A stretch of DNA of 64,000 bases from Terrabacter sp. Ter38 (lineage in GTDB: Bacteria > Actinomycetota > Actinomycetes > Actinomycetales > Dermatophilaceae): the NCBI RefSeq assembly GCF_024519435.1, contig NZ_JALJRZ010000001.1:496001-560000 (forward strand), given 5' to 3'. Within the stretch, counting starts at the first letter, position 1; the number at the start of each line of letters is the position of its first letter. The notes under the pieces were generated by a model. The model saw nothing but the letters and a program-made list of their open reading frames with translations, was not told the DNA's origin and searched no databases. Shown piece by piece: positions 50,269 to 59,864 of this stretch. The position numbers were made by a program, and so were the translations under genes.

Positions 50269-51690
50269 TCAGTAGGCGAAACGCTCGTGGTGGACGGCGT
50301 CCGGGGACACACCGGCCTCGTGGGCTGCGGTGATGACGGCGTCCATCCAGGCGGGGTTGCCGCACACGTAGACGTCACGATCGGCGATGTCGGGGACGAT
50401 CCGGGTCAGGGCCTCGACGTCGCTCAGGTGTCGTGAGTCGACGGGGAGCCAGCTCTCGCGCTCGCGGTTGCGGTGGCCGACGACGGCGACGACGCGGCCG
50501 CCCTTGGCCCGGGCGAGGTCGAGCAGCTCGTCGCCGAGGACGATGTCGGACTGGCTGCCGACGCGATAGATGACGACGACCCCGTCCTGCGACGCGGGCA
50601 ACCCCTCGAGGATGGCGCGCAGCGGCGTGATGCCGATGCCGGCTCCGATGAGCACGGCCTTCTCGCTCGTGCGCACCCCGGCGTGCAGGCGGCCGTACGG
50701 GCCCTCGACGAGGACCTTGGTGCCCGGGCGGAGGGTCGCGAGGCGCGCGCTCGAGCCACCGACGGCCTCGGCCGTGATCCGGAGCGAGCGACCGTCGGGC
50801 GCGGCGGACAGCGAGTACGGGTTGCCTCGGGTCCAGCCCGCGCCGTCGAGGAAGCGCCACTGGAAGAACTGGCCGGCACGGACGGGGAGGCGGTCGAGGC
50901 GACGGCCCGTCATGACGACGGACGTCACGGTCGGGGACTCGGCGACGACCGCGGAGACGACCAGGCGGTGGCGGCGCGAGCGGACGAGCGGCAGCCCCAC
51001 CCGGTAGACGAGGACGGCGACCAGGGCGAAGGCGTACAGACCCCACCAGAACACCGTCGCGGTGACGTTCGCGGTGAAGTCCGCCCCGGTCCAGAGCTGG
51101 TGCGGCAGCGCGAGGCCGGCCCCGAGGTAGGCGTAGAGGTGCAGCAGGTGCCACGACTCGTAGCGCATCTTGGCGCGCGCCTTCTTCACGGAGGTGACGA
51201 CGACCATGACGAGCGCGACCGTGCCGGCGAGAGCGAGCAGCATGCCCGGAGAGTGCAGGACCTGGTCGACGAAGGTGGCGACGACGCCGAGGTCGGTACC
51301 AACGCTGTAGCCGACGGTGACGAGGGCGATGTGGGCGATCATGAGGGTGAACGAGGTGAAGCCGACGAGCCGGTGGACTCGGGCGAGCTCGTCCTGTCCC
51401 CAGGCCTGCTCCACGAGCGGGATGCGAGCCATGAGCAGCACCTGCAGGAGCATCAGCACCGAGGCGACGAGCCCGGCGAGGCGCCCGATGTTGGTGACGC
51501 TCTCACCGAGCGAGCCGAAGGCGGTCAGCCCTCCCCCGACGACCCAGAGGGCCACGACGAACAGCGTGACCGCCCAGGCGAACACGGCGGAGGCGTCGCG
51601 CCACCAACGGGGCGTGGGGGCGAGCGCCCGGCGTCGCGACGTGGCCAGCACCGAGAGGTCGCGGCTCTCGGGGAGGGCGAGTGAGCTCAT
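50269..51690 (-). CDS. Ferric-reductase-like transmembrane flavohaem oxidoreductase
   Basis: 473 residues. The N-terminal half has about six membrane helices with histidines placed for two b-type haems (ARVHRLVGF, MIAHIALVTV, WHLLHLYAYLG, ALPHQLWTG). The C-terminal half is a ferredoxin-reductase unit: RAGQFFQWRFL / GNPYSLSAAP (FAD), VLIGAGIGITPLRAIL (NAD(P)H) and VYVCGNPAWMDAVI. It should carry electrons from NAD(P)H across the membrane. With the FMN-binding protein and ApbE it forms an electron-transfer set. The ATG at 51690 is chosen; a GTG at 51699 is also in frame. Confidence 0.87.
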   Translation of the reverse strand: MSSLALPESRDLSVLATSRRRALAPTPRWWRDASAVFAWAVTLFVVALWVVGGGLTAFGSLGESVTNIGRLAGLVASVLMLLQVLLMARIPLVEQAWGQDELARVHRLVGFTSFTLMIAHIALVTVGYSVGTDLGVVATFVDQVLHSPGMLLALAGTVALVMVVVTSVKKARAKMRYESWHLLHLYAYLGAGLALPHQLWTGADFTANVTATVFWWGLYAFALVAVLVYRVGLPLVRSRRHRLVVSAVVAESPTVTSVVMTGRRLDRLPVRAGQFFQWRFLDGAGWTRGNPYSLSAAPDGRSLRITAEAVGGSSARLATLRPGTKVLVEGPYGRLHAGVRTSEKAVLIGAGIGITPLRAILEGLPASQDGVVVIYRVGSQSDIVLGDELLDLARAKGGRVVAVVGHRNRERESWLPVDSRHLSDVEALTRIVPDIADRDVYVCGNPAWMDAVITAAHEAGVSPDAVHHERFAY

Positions 51691-51827
51691 GTCACACACA
51701 TTTGTGGCGGACCCTGTGGGTGCGCTGTGTCGACGGGGTGCCTCTGGTGTGAGTCAGGGGCCGCCCGCCTCCGCGCCGCCGGCGGTGGAGGCCCGTCCGG
51801 GCCGGGCAGCAGGGGGACCGGAACCGG

Positions 51828-52610
51828 TCAGGGCCACCAGCCGAGCAGACTCCCGCCGATCTTGACGATGAACGCGGTGACGACGAGGACGAACACGACG
51901 CGCACGAAACCACTCCCCCTCGCGACGGCCGTGCGCGCCCCGACATAGCCGCCGAGCAGGTTCGCACCCGCGATGATGACGCCCACCTTGAAGAGCACGA
52001 GGCCCATCGGCAGGAAGACGGTCAGCGCGCCGAGGTTCGTGGCGAAGTTGGCGATCTTCGCCTTGGCGCTCGCCTCGAGGAAGTTGTAGCCGAGCAGACC
52101 GACGAGGGCGAAGACGAGGAAGCTCCCGGTGCCGGGACCGAGCGCGCCGTCGTAGACCCCGATGGTGAAGCCCGTGAGCATCGCGAGCACGGTGTGCCGG
52201 GCGCCGTGGAAGCGGCGGATCGACTCCTTGCCGAGATCGGGCTTGAACAGCGTGTAGCCCCCGACGAGGACGAGGAGCACGAGGATGATGGGGTAGAACG
52301 CCGACTTGGGGATGTGCAGCCCGATGAGCGCCCCGCCGATCGACCCCACGTAGGCGACGGCTGCCATCGGCAGCGCCGTGCGCAGGTCGGGCCGCACGCG
52401 TCGGTAGAAGGTGACCGAGCTCGTCGCCGTGCCGAAGATCGAGCCGAACTTGTTCGTCGCGAGCAGCTGTGCGGGGGACGCGCCGGGGAGCCCGATGAGC
52501 AGAGCCGGCAGCTGCACGAGGCCGCCCCCGCCGACGACGGCGTCGATCCATCCCGCGACGAAGGCCGCGGCACCGAGGAACGCCAGAGTGGTGAGCGTGG
52601 GATCGCTCAC
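51828..52610 (-). CDS. TSUP-family (TauE/SafE) anion transporter
   Basis: 260 residues with seven to eight membrane helices. GGGGLVQLPALLIGLPG and ATNKFGSIFGTATSSVTFYR are typical of the TauE/SafE (TSUP) family, whose members export sulfite, sulfonates or other organic anions. It overlaps the HAD gene by four bases, making proS-HAD-TSUP one transcript. The substrate is unknown. Confidence 0.85.
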   Translation of the reverse strand: MSDPTLTTLAFLGAAAFVAGWIDAVVGGGGLVQLPALLIGLPGASPAQLLATNKFGSIFGTATSSVTFYRRVRPDLRTALPMAAVAYVGSIGGALIGLHIPKSAFYPIILVLLVLVGGYTLFKPDLGKESIRRFHGARHTVLAMLTGFTIGVYDGALGPGTGSFLVFALVGLLGYNFLEASAKAKIANFATNLGALTVFLPMGLVLFKVGVIIAGANLLGGYVGARTAVARGSGFVRVVFVLVVTAFIVKIGGSLLGWWP

Positions 52611-53401
52611 GCCTCGTCGCCCCCGTCGACCCCCCGAGCCTCGTGGTTCCAGAGGGCCACGATCCCGGCGACGTCGAGCAGCTCGTCCGCGACGGCGTCA
52701 GGCCGGGCGTCCACCGCAGTGCGTTGGCCCGGGGGGATGTCGGAGTGCGGCACGAGGATCGCGCGCATGCCCACCTGGTGCGGACCGTGGACGTCCTCGA
52801 AGATCCTGTCGCCCACGTAGACCGCCCGCTCCGGGGCGACGCCCAGCGCGTCGCAGACGGCGTGGAAGGCGTCGGGGTGGGGCTTCACGACGTGGATCTC
52901 GGACGAGTAGACGTCGGCGTCGAGCAGGTCCAACACACCGTCTCGGGCGAAGACCTCCCGGTGGTAGTCCCTGGTCCAGATCGTGTTTGACAGCACACCG
53001 ATTCGGATCCCCCTGCGCTGCAGCGACTCCCAGAGCGGTCGGACCTGCCTGTCCGTGTGGGTGTGAGGCTCCCAGAAGCGTTGGTAGGCGGCCAGCGCGA
53101 GGTGGTGGCGGTCGTGCTCGGCGTCGACACCGGCCGACTCGAGGATCGACGCGAGTGACGCACTCTCGTGCGTCTCTCGCCCGCGACGCCAGGCCCGCTC
53201 CTCCGCCTCGTGGATGCGCATGGCGAGCGAGTCAGCCTCGGCCAGGTCCTCGGCGGGCATCGCGGGATCCTCGACCGGCAGCCCGTGCACGGTGCGGGCG
53301 AAGACGCGCCACTGCTGGGGCAGATCGACCTCGTGCCAGGGCGTCAGCGTGCCGCCCCAGTCGAAGACGACCGCCTCGACCGGGCATGGCGAGGAGCTCA
53401 C
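52607..53401 (-). CDS. HAD-superfamily hydrolase
   Basis: 264 residues. Motif I is [10 protein letters not shown], with the nucleophile Asp but Gly where most phosphatases have the second Asp. Motif II (VLSNTIW), motif III Lys (VVKPHPDAF) and motif IV ([13 protein letters not shown]) are present. It is probably a phosphatase or dehalogenase of the HAD subfamily with a cap domain. The missing +2 Asp makes phosphatase activity less certain. It overlaps proS and the TSUP gene by four bases each. Confidence 0.8.
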   Translation of the reverse strand: MSSSPCPVEAVVFDWGGTLTPWHEVDLPQQWRVFARTVHGLPVEDPAMPAEDLAEADSLAMRIHEAEERAWRRGRETHESASLASILESAGVDAEHDRHHLALAAYQRFWEPHTHTDRQVRPLWESLQRRGIRIGVLSNTIWTRDYHREVFARDGVLDLLDADVYSSEIHVVKPHPDAFHAVCDALGVAPERAVYVGDRIFEDVHGPHQVGMRAILVPHSDIPPGQRTAVDARPDAVADELLDVAGIVALWNHEARGVDGGDEA

Positions 53402-55176
53402 GAGCGCTCGACCTCCGCGGTGACCTCGGCGGTCAGGGCGGCGACGGCGTCGTCGACGGCGACCTCCCGGCGCTCTCCCGTGCGCCGGTCCTTGATCTCG
53501 ACCGTGCCGTCGGCGAGCCCGCGGCCGATGACGAGGATCGTCGGGATGCCGACGAGCTCGGAGTCCTTGAACTTCACGCCGGGGCTGACGCCCTTGCGGT
53601 CGTCGACGAGGACGGTGAGGCCCTGGATCTCGAGCTCGCGGGCGAGCTCCTCGGCCTTGACGAAGAGCGCCTCGTCCTTGCCGGCCACGACGATGTGGAC
53701 GTCGGCGGGCGCGAGCTCGCGCGGCCAGACGATGCCGGACTCGTCGTGGTTGCCCTCGACGACGCAGGCGACGGCCCGTGAGACGCCGACCCCGTAGGAG
53801 CCCATGACGACCGTGACGAGCTTGCCGTTCTGGTCGAGCACCTTGAGGTCGAGCGCCTCGGCGTACTTCGTGCCGAGCTGGAAGACGTGGCCCATCTCGA
53901 TGCCGCGGGCCGTCGACAGCGTGTGGTCGCAGTTCGGGCAGGCGTCACCGGCGCGGACCTCGGCGGCCTCGATGGTGCCGTCGGCCGTGAAGTCGCGGCC
54001 GGCGACGAGGTCGATGACGTGCTGGCCGGCGACATTGGCGCCGGTGACCCAGCGGCTGCCCTCGGCGACCCGGGGGTCGAGCAGGTAGCGGATGCCGGTC
54101 GTGCCCTCGAGTCCGAGCGCACCCGGGCCGATGTAGCCCTTGACGAGCGCCGGGTTGGCCGCGAAGTCGGCCTCGGTGAAGGCTTCCACCTCCGCCGGCT
54201 CGACCTGCGCGCCGAGGCGCTTCTCGTCGACCTCGCGGTCCCCCGGGACGCCGATGGCGAGCGGCTCGCGGGTGCCGTCGGGCTGGACGAGCGTCACGAC
54301 GACGTTCTTCAACGTGTCGCCCGCGGCCCACGGGCGGTCCTCGCGGGGGAAGCGCTCGTTGAGGTGGGCGACGAGCGTGTCGATGGTCGGGGTGTCGGGG
54401 GTGTCCTCGGCGTGAGCAGCCGGCACGCCGTCCCAGCCGACCGGGTCGGGGGCGGGCACGCGTACGGCCTCGACGTTGGCGGCGTAGCCGCAGCTCGTGC
54501 ACCGCACGTAGGTGTCCTCGCCGACCTCGGCGGTGGCGAGGAACTCCTCGCTCTTGCTGCCACCCATGGCGCCGGCCATCGCCTCGACGATGACGTAGTG
54601 GAAGCCGAGGCGGTCGAAGATGCGGACGTAGGCCTCGCGGTGCAGCTGGTAGCTCTTGTCGAGACCTGCGGCATCGACGTCGAAGGAGTAGCTGTCCTTC
54701 ATCACGAACTCGCGGCCCCGCAGCACGCCGGCGCGCGGACGGGCCTCGTCGCGGTACTTCGTCTGGATCTGGTAGATCGAGAGCGGCAGGTCCTTGTAGG
54801 AGCTGTAGAGGTCCTTGACCGTGAGGGTGAACATCTCCTCGTGGGTCGGGCCGAGCAGGTGGTCGGCTCCCTTGCGGTCCTTGAGGCGGAAGATGTTGTC
54901 GCCGTACTCGGTCCAGCGACCGGTGGCCTCGAAGGGCTCCTTGGGCAGCAGTGCCGGGAAGAGCAGCTCCTGGGCGCCGATGGCGTCCATCTCCTCGCGG
55001 ACGATCTTCTCGACGTTGCGCAGCACGCGCAGGCCGAGGGGCAGCCACGTGTAGACGCCGGGGCTGACCCGCCGCACGTAGCCGGCGCGGACGAGCAGCC
55101 GGTGGCTCGGGACCTCTGCGTCCGCCGGGTCCTCACGAAGGGTTCGCAGGAACAGGGACGACATGTGCAGGGCCAC
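53398..55176 (-). CDS. proS: Prolyl-tRNA synthetase (bacterial type)
   Basis: 592 residues. Class II motifs are visible: motif 1 with [20 protein letters not shown], motif 2 with [17 protein letters not shown] and motif 3 with [12 protein letters not shown]. The INS editing domain between motifs 2 and 3 is present, so this is the bacterial-type enzyme. The GTG at 55176 ([13 protein letters not shown]) has GGAG six bases upstream and matches the usual N-terminus; the ATG at 55164 is possible. It is the first gene of a minus-strand trio with the HAD and TSUP genes. Confidence 0.96.
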   Translation of the reverse strand: MALHMSSLFLRTLREDPADAEVPSHRLLVRAGYVRRVSPGVYTWLPLGLRVLRNVEKIVREEMDAIGAQELLFPALLPKEPFEATGRWTEYGDNIFRLKDRKGADHLLGPTHEEMFTLTVKDLYSSYKDLPLSIYQIQTKYRDEARPRAGVLRGREFVMKDSYSFDVDAAGLDKSYQLHREAYVRIFDRLGFHYVIVEAMAGAMGGSKSEEFLATAEVGEDTYVRCTSCGYAANVEAVRVPAPDPVGWDGVPAAHAEDTPDTPTIDTLVAHLNERFPREDRPWAAGDTLKNVVVTLVQPDGTREPLAIGVPGDREVDEKRLGAQVEPAEVEAFTEADFAANPALVKGYIGPGALGLEGTTGIRYLLDPRVAEGSRWVTGANVAGQHVIDLVAGRDFTADGTIEAAEVRAGDACPNCDHTLSTARGIEMGHVFQLGTKYAEALDLKVLDQNGKLVTVVMGSYGVGVSRAVACVVEGNHDESGIVWPRELAPADVHIVVAGKDEALFVKAEELARELEIQGLTVLVDDRKGVSPGVKFKDSELVGIPTILVIGRGLADGTVEIKDRRTGERREVAVDDAVAALTAEVTAEVERS

Positions 55177-55289
55177 CGGGACTCCTCGAGTGGTGCAGGG
55201 TGCACGGCGCGGCGGGAACCCGCGCGGGTGCGGAACCCCGGCAGGATATCGGCCGCCCGCGATGTCCCGTTGGCCCGCATCTTGTCCAC

Positions 55290-55312
55290 TTCCTGTCCTG
55301 ACCGGACAGGAA
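55290..55312. repeat. Perfect 9-base inverted repeat, operator-like
   Basis: TTCCTGTCC-TGACC-GGACAGGAA, a perfect palindrome with a five-base centre. It is placed between proS and the monosaccharide transporter and could be a regulator site or a small hairpin. Confidence 0.6.
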
Positions 55313-55357
55313 CCGGTCACGGGCTTGACCGGCGAGTAGGCCCGCGTGTTCAGTGAG

Positions 55358-55374
55358 CCTGCCGGATCGGCAGG
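55358..55374. repeat. Perfect 7-base inverted repeat, operator-like
   Basis: CCTGCCG-GAT-CGGCAGG, 17 bases in total, 46 bases from the other palindrome. A sugar-responsive regulator would be a natural binder, but none is encoded nearby. Confidence 0.5.
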
Positions 55375-55515
55375 TGCGGTCGAACTCGTCCAGACATCGT
55401 GACGTCCTTGTGACAACACGACGGGGTGTTCGGCCACGCACGGATGAACGGTGAGCAACAATCGGGGAGGGCGTTCGCGCCTCACGAAACACCACAAAGG
55501 AGTGTTGACGACCAG

Positions 55516-57156
55516 ATGAGCGATCCCTCCATCCCGGCTCCTGGATCCTCGGGTGCGGACAGCACCGGCGCCGCGGCCCCTGCCGCGAACCCTCCCGGCA
55601 GCGTCATCCTCGAGATGCAGGACATCACCAAGGAGTTCCCCGGCGTCAAGGCGCTCTCGAACGTCTCCATGGCCGTGCGCCGCGGAGAGGTCCACGCGAT
55701 CTGCGGGGAGAACGGCGCCGGCAAGTCCACCCTCATGAAGGTGCTCTCCGGGGTGCACCCGGCCGGCACCTACGACGGCGAGATCCACTTCGAGGGTCAC
55801 CTGTGCGAGTTCAACAACATCCGCGACAGCGAGCACGCCGGCATCGTCATCATCCACCAGGAGCTCGCGCTCATCCCGGAGATGTCGATCGCCGAGAACA
55901 TCTTCCTCGGCAACGAGACGGCCAAGAGCGGCGTCATCAACTGGCTCTCGACCCGCGTCAAGGCGCGCGAGCTGCTCGCCCGCGTCGGCCTCGAGGAGGA
56001 GCCCGACACCAAGATCCGTGACATCGGCGTCGGCAAGCAGCAGCTCGTCGAGATCGCCAAGGCGCTCTCCAAGGACGTCAAGCTGCTCATCCTCGACGAG
56101 CCGACCGCCGCACTCAACGAAGGCGACTCGCAGCACCTGCTCGACCTCATCGCGGGCCTGCGCTCCAAGGGCGTCACCTGCATCATGATCAGCCACAAGC
56201 TCAACGAGATCGAGCAGATCGCCGACTCCATCACCATCATCCGCGACGGCAAGTCGATCGAGACCCTCCGCGTCAAGGAGGACGGCGTCGACGAGAACCG
56301 CATCATCCGCGGCATGGTCGGCCGTGACCTCGAGTCGCGCTTCCCCGACCACACCCCCGACATCGGTGAGGTCTTCTTCGACGTGCGCAACTGGACGGTG
56401 CGCCACCCGAGCGTCGCCGACCGGCTCGTGGCCAAGCACAGCGACTTCTTCGTCCGCCGAGGAGAGATCGTCGGGTTCGCCGGCCTCATGGGCGCCGGAC
56501 GCACCGAGCTCATGCGCAGCCTCTTCGGTCGCTCCTACGGCACGTACGTCGAGGGCACGATCCTCAAGGACGGCAAGGAGGTGCGGCTGCGGTCCGTCGC
56601 GGACGCCATCGACGCCGGCCTCGCCTACGTCACCGAGGACCGCAAGACGCTCGGTCTCAACCTCCTCGACGACATCAAGCGCACCACCGTCTCGGCCCGG
56701 CTGTCGCGCATCACCCACGGCTTCGTCGTCGACGAGCGCGAGGAGTACAACTACGCCGAGTCCTACCGGAAGTCCCTGCGCACCAAGGCTCCCAACGTGA
56801 ACGAGGGGGTCTCGAAGCTCTCCGGCGGCAACCAGCAGAAGGTCGTCCTCGCGAAGTGGCTCTTCACCGAGCCAGACCTGCTCATCCTCGACGAGCCCAC
56901 GCGCGGCATCGATGTCGGTGCCAAGTTCGAGATCTACGGCATCATCCAAAGGATGGCCTCGGAGGGCAAGGGCGTCATCCTCGTCTCGTCCGAGCTCCCC
57001 GAGCTGATCGGCCTGTCCGACCGCATCTACACGATCGCCGAGGGCGCGGTCACCGGCGTGCTGTCCCGCGAGGAGGCCGACCAGGAGTCGCTGATGCGAC
57101 TCATGACCCGGCGCACGCACGGCGGCTCCGAGGCGACCACGCGCGAGAGCGCGTGA
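55516..57156 (+). CDS. mmsA: Multiple-monosaccharide ABC transporter, double-ATPase subunit
   Basis: 546 residues with two fused ABC ATPase domains. The first has Walker [10 protein letters not shown] and Walker [12 protein letters not shown]. The second has a degenerate P-loop ([14 protein letters not shown]), the signature [15 protein letters not shown] and [15 protein letters not shown]. This is the sugar-import (MglA/GguA/MmsA) type. The first 35 residues are disordered. AAGGAG lies 14 bases before the ATG. It is coupled to the permease by a GTGA overlap and powers uptake of sugars such as xylose, glucose or arabinose. Confidence 0.92.
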   Translation: MSDPSIPAPGSSGADSTGAAAPAANPPGSVILEMQDITKEFPGVKALSNVSMAVRRGEVHAICGENGAGKSTLMKVLSGVHPAGTYDGEIHFEGHLCEFNNIRDSEHAGIVIIHQELALIPEMSIAENIFLGNETAKSGVINWLSTRVKARELLARVGLEEEPDTKIRDIGVGKQQLVEIAKALSKDVKLLILDEPTAALNEGDSQHLLDLIAGLRSKGVTCIMISHKLNEIEQIADSITIIRDGKSIETLRVKEDGVDENRIIRGMVGRDLESRFPDHTPDIGEVFFDVRNWTVRHPSVADRLVAKHSDFFVRRGEIVGFAGLMGAGRTELMRSLFGRSYGTYVEGTILKDGKEVRLRSVADAIDAGLAYVTEDRKTLGLNLLDDIKRTTVSARLSRITHGFVVDEREEYNYAESYRKSLRTKAPNVNEGVSKLSGGNQQKVVLAKWLFTEPDLLILDEPTRGIDVGAKFEIYGIIQRMASEGKGVILVSSELPELIGLSDRIYTIAEGAVTGVLSREEADQESLMRLMTRRTHGGSEATTRESA

Positions 57157-58520
57157 CCGGCGCCGAGACGCCGGGCCCGACACCTCCCCCATCCACACCC
57201 GACACAGCCAGGACTGCACCCATGGACAAGGTCAAGAAGATCTTCGGTGGCGACACCCGTCAGCTCGGCATGATCTTCGCCCTCGTGGCGCTGATCATCT
57301 TCTTCCAGATCTGGACCGGCGGGCTCACGCTCACGCCGGACAACGTCATCAACATCTTCCAGCAGAACTCCTACATCCTCGTCCTCGCCATCGGCATGGT
57401 GCTCGTCATCATCGCCGGCCACATCGACCTCTCCGTCGGCTCCGTCGCGGCGTTCGTCGGCATCTGCGTGGCCATCGCGATGCGTGACTGGAACCTCAGC
57501 TGGTGGATGGGGATCATCCTCGGGCTGGCGATCGGCGCCCTCGTCGGCGCGTGGCAGGGCATGTGGACCGCCTACGTCGGCATCCCGGCCTTCATCGTGA
57601 CGCTCTCGGGCATGCTCCTCTTCCGCGGCGCGAACCAGTACGTCGGCAAGTCCAACTCGGTGCCCGTCTCCGAGGACTTCCAGGTCATCGGCGGTGGCTA
57701 CCTGCCCGAGGTGGGCCCCGACACCGGCTACAACAACCTCACCGTCCTCATCGGCCTGCTGCTCGCCGTCGGGATCGTCGTCGGCAGCCTCCGCAGCCGC
57801 CGCGCCCTGGTCAAGCTGGGCGCCGAGGTCGAGGAGGCGTGGGTCATGTGGGTGCGGCTCGGCCTCATCTGCGCCGCGATCATCGGCGCGACGCTGCTCT
57901 TCGGTTCGGGCCGCCCCGGCACGTCCTTCCCGATCTCCGGCATCATCTTGGCCGTCCTCGTCCTGCTCTACGGCTTCATCTCCAACCGCACCGTCATCGG
58001 CCGCCACATCTACGCCGTCGGCGGCAACCGGCACGCGGCCGAGCTCTCCGGCGTGAAGAGCAAGAAGGTCAACTTCCTCGTCATGATGAACATGTCGATC
58101 CTGGCCGCCCTGGCCGGCATGATCTTCGTGGCGCGCTCGACCGCCTCCGGCCCGTCCGACGGTGTCGGCTGGGAGCTCGACGCCATCGCGGCCGTCTTCA
58201 TCGGTGGCGCCGCCGTCACCGGCGGAGTCGGCACCGTCGTCGGCTCCATCGTCGGAGGCCTCGTCATGGCCGTGCTCAACAACGGCTTGCAGCTCAAGGG
58301 AATCGGCGCAGACGCGACGCAGATGATCAAGGGCCTCGTGCTCCTCGTCGCCGTCGCCTTCGACGTGTACAACAAGTCGCAGGGACGCGTGTCGCTGCTC
58401 GGCATGCTGACCCGTAACTTCCGACGCGGTGGCAGCGACGACGACTCGGCCGCCCCACCGCCGCCGTCCGCGGCCACCGAGACGACTCCGGTCTCCGAGA
58501 CCATCCGCCAGTCCAGCTGA
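57153..58520 (+). CDS. mmsB: Multiple-monosaccharide ABC transporter, permease
   Basis: 455 residues from the GTG at 57153. About ten membrane helices fit the BPD-type sugar permease family, with [16 protein letters not shown] and [23 protein letters not shown] as hallmark segments. An ATG at 57222 ([10 protein letters not shown]) gives the length typical of MmsB and is a serious alternative. The C-terminal 35 residues are Asp/Pro/Thr-rich. It sits between the ATPase and the binding protein. Confidence 0.9.
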   Translation: MTGAETPGPTPPPSTPDTARTAPMDKVKKIFGGDTRQLGMIFALVALIIFFQIWTGGLTLTPDNVINIFQQNSYILVLAIGMVLVIIAGHIDLSVGSVAAFVGICVAIAMRDWNLSWWMGIILGLAIGALVGAWQGMWTAYVGIPAFIVTLSGMLLFRGANQYVGKSNSVPVSEDFQVIGGGYLPEVGPDTGYNNLTVLIGLLLAVGIVVGSLRSRRALVKLGAEVEEAWVMWVRLGLICAAIIGATLLFGSGRPGTSFPISGIILAVLVLLYGFISNRTVIGRHIYAVGGNRHAAELSGVKSKKVNFLVMMNMSILAALAGMIFVARSTASGPSDGVGWELDAIAAVFIGGAAVTGGVGTVVGSIVGGLVMAVLNNGLQLKGIGADATQMIKGLVLLVAVAFDVYNKSQGRVSLLGMLTRNFRRGGSDDDSAAPPPPSAATETTPVSETIRQSS

Positions 58521-58539
58521 GCTGCGGATCGGCCCATCC

Positions 58540-58578
58540 AAGACCCACCAAGACCCACCAAAGACCCACCAAAGACAC
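58540..58578 (+). repeat. Four tandem 10-11 base repeats between mmsB and chvE
   Basis: AAGACCCACC occurs twice, then AAAGACCCACC and a partial AAAGACAC. The array is 20 bases after mmsB and about 70 bases before chvE. It could act in the mRNA or simply result from slippage. Confidence 0.8.
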
Positions 58579-58649
58579 GGTCAGGGCGCCCGCCCGCGAC
58601 CGAGAGGGATCCGCGCTCCGCCCGGACGCGATGAGAGGAAAGAGAGCAC

Positions 58650-59750
58650 ATGCGTACCTTCACCAAGGTGCTGGGCGTCACGGCTGTGGCCGCCCTTGTT
58701 CTGACCGGTTGCGGTCGGAGCAGCGACACCGGCACGACGCCGGGCGCATCCGGCGGTTCTGCAGCGGCGGGCTTCCCCGCCAACGCGGTCATCGGCGTCG
58801 CCCTGCCGCAGAAGACGTCCGAGAACTGGGTGCTCGCCGAGCAGCTGTTCAAGGACGGCCTGTCCGCCGCCGGCTTCCAGGGCGACGTGCAGTTCGCCAA
58901 CGGCGGTGTGTCGGAGCAGCAGAACCAGATCTCGGCCATGGTCACCAAGGGCGCGAAGGTCATCGTCGTCGGTGCGATCGACGGCTCGCAGCTGGGCACC
59001 CAGCTCAAGGCCGCCAAGGACTCCGGCGCCACGGTCATCGCGTACGACCGTCTCGTGAAGAACACTGCGGCCGTCGACTACTACGTGGCCTACGACAACT
59101 TCAAGGTCGGCGAGCTGCAGGGCCAGGCCCTGCTCGACGGCATGGCCAAGAAGAAGCCGAACGGCCCGTACAACATCGAGCTCTTCGCCGGCTCCCCCGA
59201 CGACGCGAACGCCCAGGTGTTCTTCGACGGCGCCATGAAGGTGCTCCAGCCGAAGATCGACGACGGCACCCTCAAGGTCGTCTCCGGCCAGAAGGACTTC
59301 AACCAGGTCGTCACCCAGGGCTGGAAGGCCGAGAACGCCCAGAAGCGCATGGACACCCTCCTCGCGGCCAACTACACGAGCGCGGCGCTCGACGGCGTCC
59401 TGTCGCCCAACGACACGCTGGCCCGCGCGATCATCACGTCGGTCAAGGACGCGACCAAGCCCGTGCCGATCGTGACCGGCCAGGACTCCGAGGTCGAGTC
59501 GGTCAAGTCGATCATGGCGGGTGAGCAGTACTCCACGATCAACAAGGACACCCGCAACCTCGTCAAGGAGACCATCGCCATGGTCACCGCCCTCCAGAAG
59601 GGCCAGGCCCCGACGGTCAACGACACCAAGTCCTACAACAACGGTGTCAAGGTCGTCCCGGCCAACCTGCTTCCCCCGGTCATCGTGACCAAGGAGAACG
59701 CAGCCGAGGCCTATGCGAACGACCCGACGCTGGCCCCGCTCACCAAGTGA
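58650..59750 (+). CDS. chvE: Multiple-monosaccharide-binding lipoprotein, ABC transporter
   Basis: 366 residues. The signal peptide ends in the lipobox LVLTGC (Cys21), so the binding protein is lipid-anchored. The type I periplasmic-binding fold follows, with IGVALPQKTSENWVLAEQLF at the start and KVIVVGAIDGSQLG, VIAYDRLV and VLSPNDTLARAI further on, all typical of ChvE/XylF-like sugar binders. GAGGAAAGAGAG lies just before the ATG. It captures monosaccharides for MmsA/MmsB. A terminator closes the operon. Confidence 0.93.
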   Translation: MRTFTKVLGVTAVAALVLTGCGRSSDTGTTPGASGGSAAAGFPANAVIGVALPQKTSENWVLAEQLFKDGLSAAGFQGDVQFANGGVSEQQNQISAMVTKGAKVIVVGAIDGSQLGTQLKAAKDSGATVIAYDRLVKNTAAVDYYVAYDNFKVGELQGQALLDGMAKKKPNGPYNIELFAGSPDDANAQVFFDGAMKVLQPKIDDGTLKVVSGQKDFNQVVTQGWKAENAQKRMDTLLAANYTSAALDGVLSPNDTLARAIITSVKDATKPVPIVTGQDSEVESVKSIMAGEQYSTINKDTRNLVKETIAMVTALQKGQAPTVNDTKSYNNGVKVVPANLLPPVIVTKENAAEAYANDPTLAPLTK

Positions 59751-59781
59751 GCTGAGACCGCCAGGTCACCGCACTCGGTGG

Positions 59782-59809
59782 AGGCCCGCCCCGTTCCAGG
59801 GGCGGGCCT
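59782..59809 (+). terminator. Intrinsic terminator of the sugar ABC operon
   Basis: An 11-base-pair perfect stem (AGGCCCGCCCC and complement) with a six-base GTTCCA loop, followed by TTCGTCGT. Confidence 0.85.
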
Positions 59810-59864
59810 TCGTCGTGCGTGGACAGTCCCGGTTCGCACCGCGGACGAGGCGTAGCGTCGCGCC

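Larger units (their letters stand above)
55177..55515. other. Divergent promoter region between proS and the sugar ABC operon
   Basis: About 340 bases without a gene. It must hold promoters for both directions. Two perfect inverted repeats (55290-55312 and 55358-55374) lie in the middle. A TTGTGACAA palindrome (55408-55416) is nearer the ABC operon. No clear -35/-10 pair was recognised. Confidence 0.6.

Noticed and set aside
51691-51715. CACA/TGTG palindrome at the ferric-reductase start as a CRP site
   Set aside because: The half-site spacing is wrong for CRP/GlxR and the position overlaps the start codon.
53398-57219. A 1273-codon minus frame joining proS to the antisense of mmsA
   Set aside because: Only the 3' 592 codons are proS; the rest is shadow of the sugar ATPase gene.
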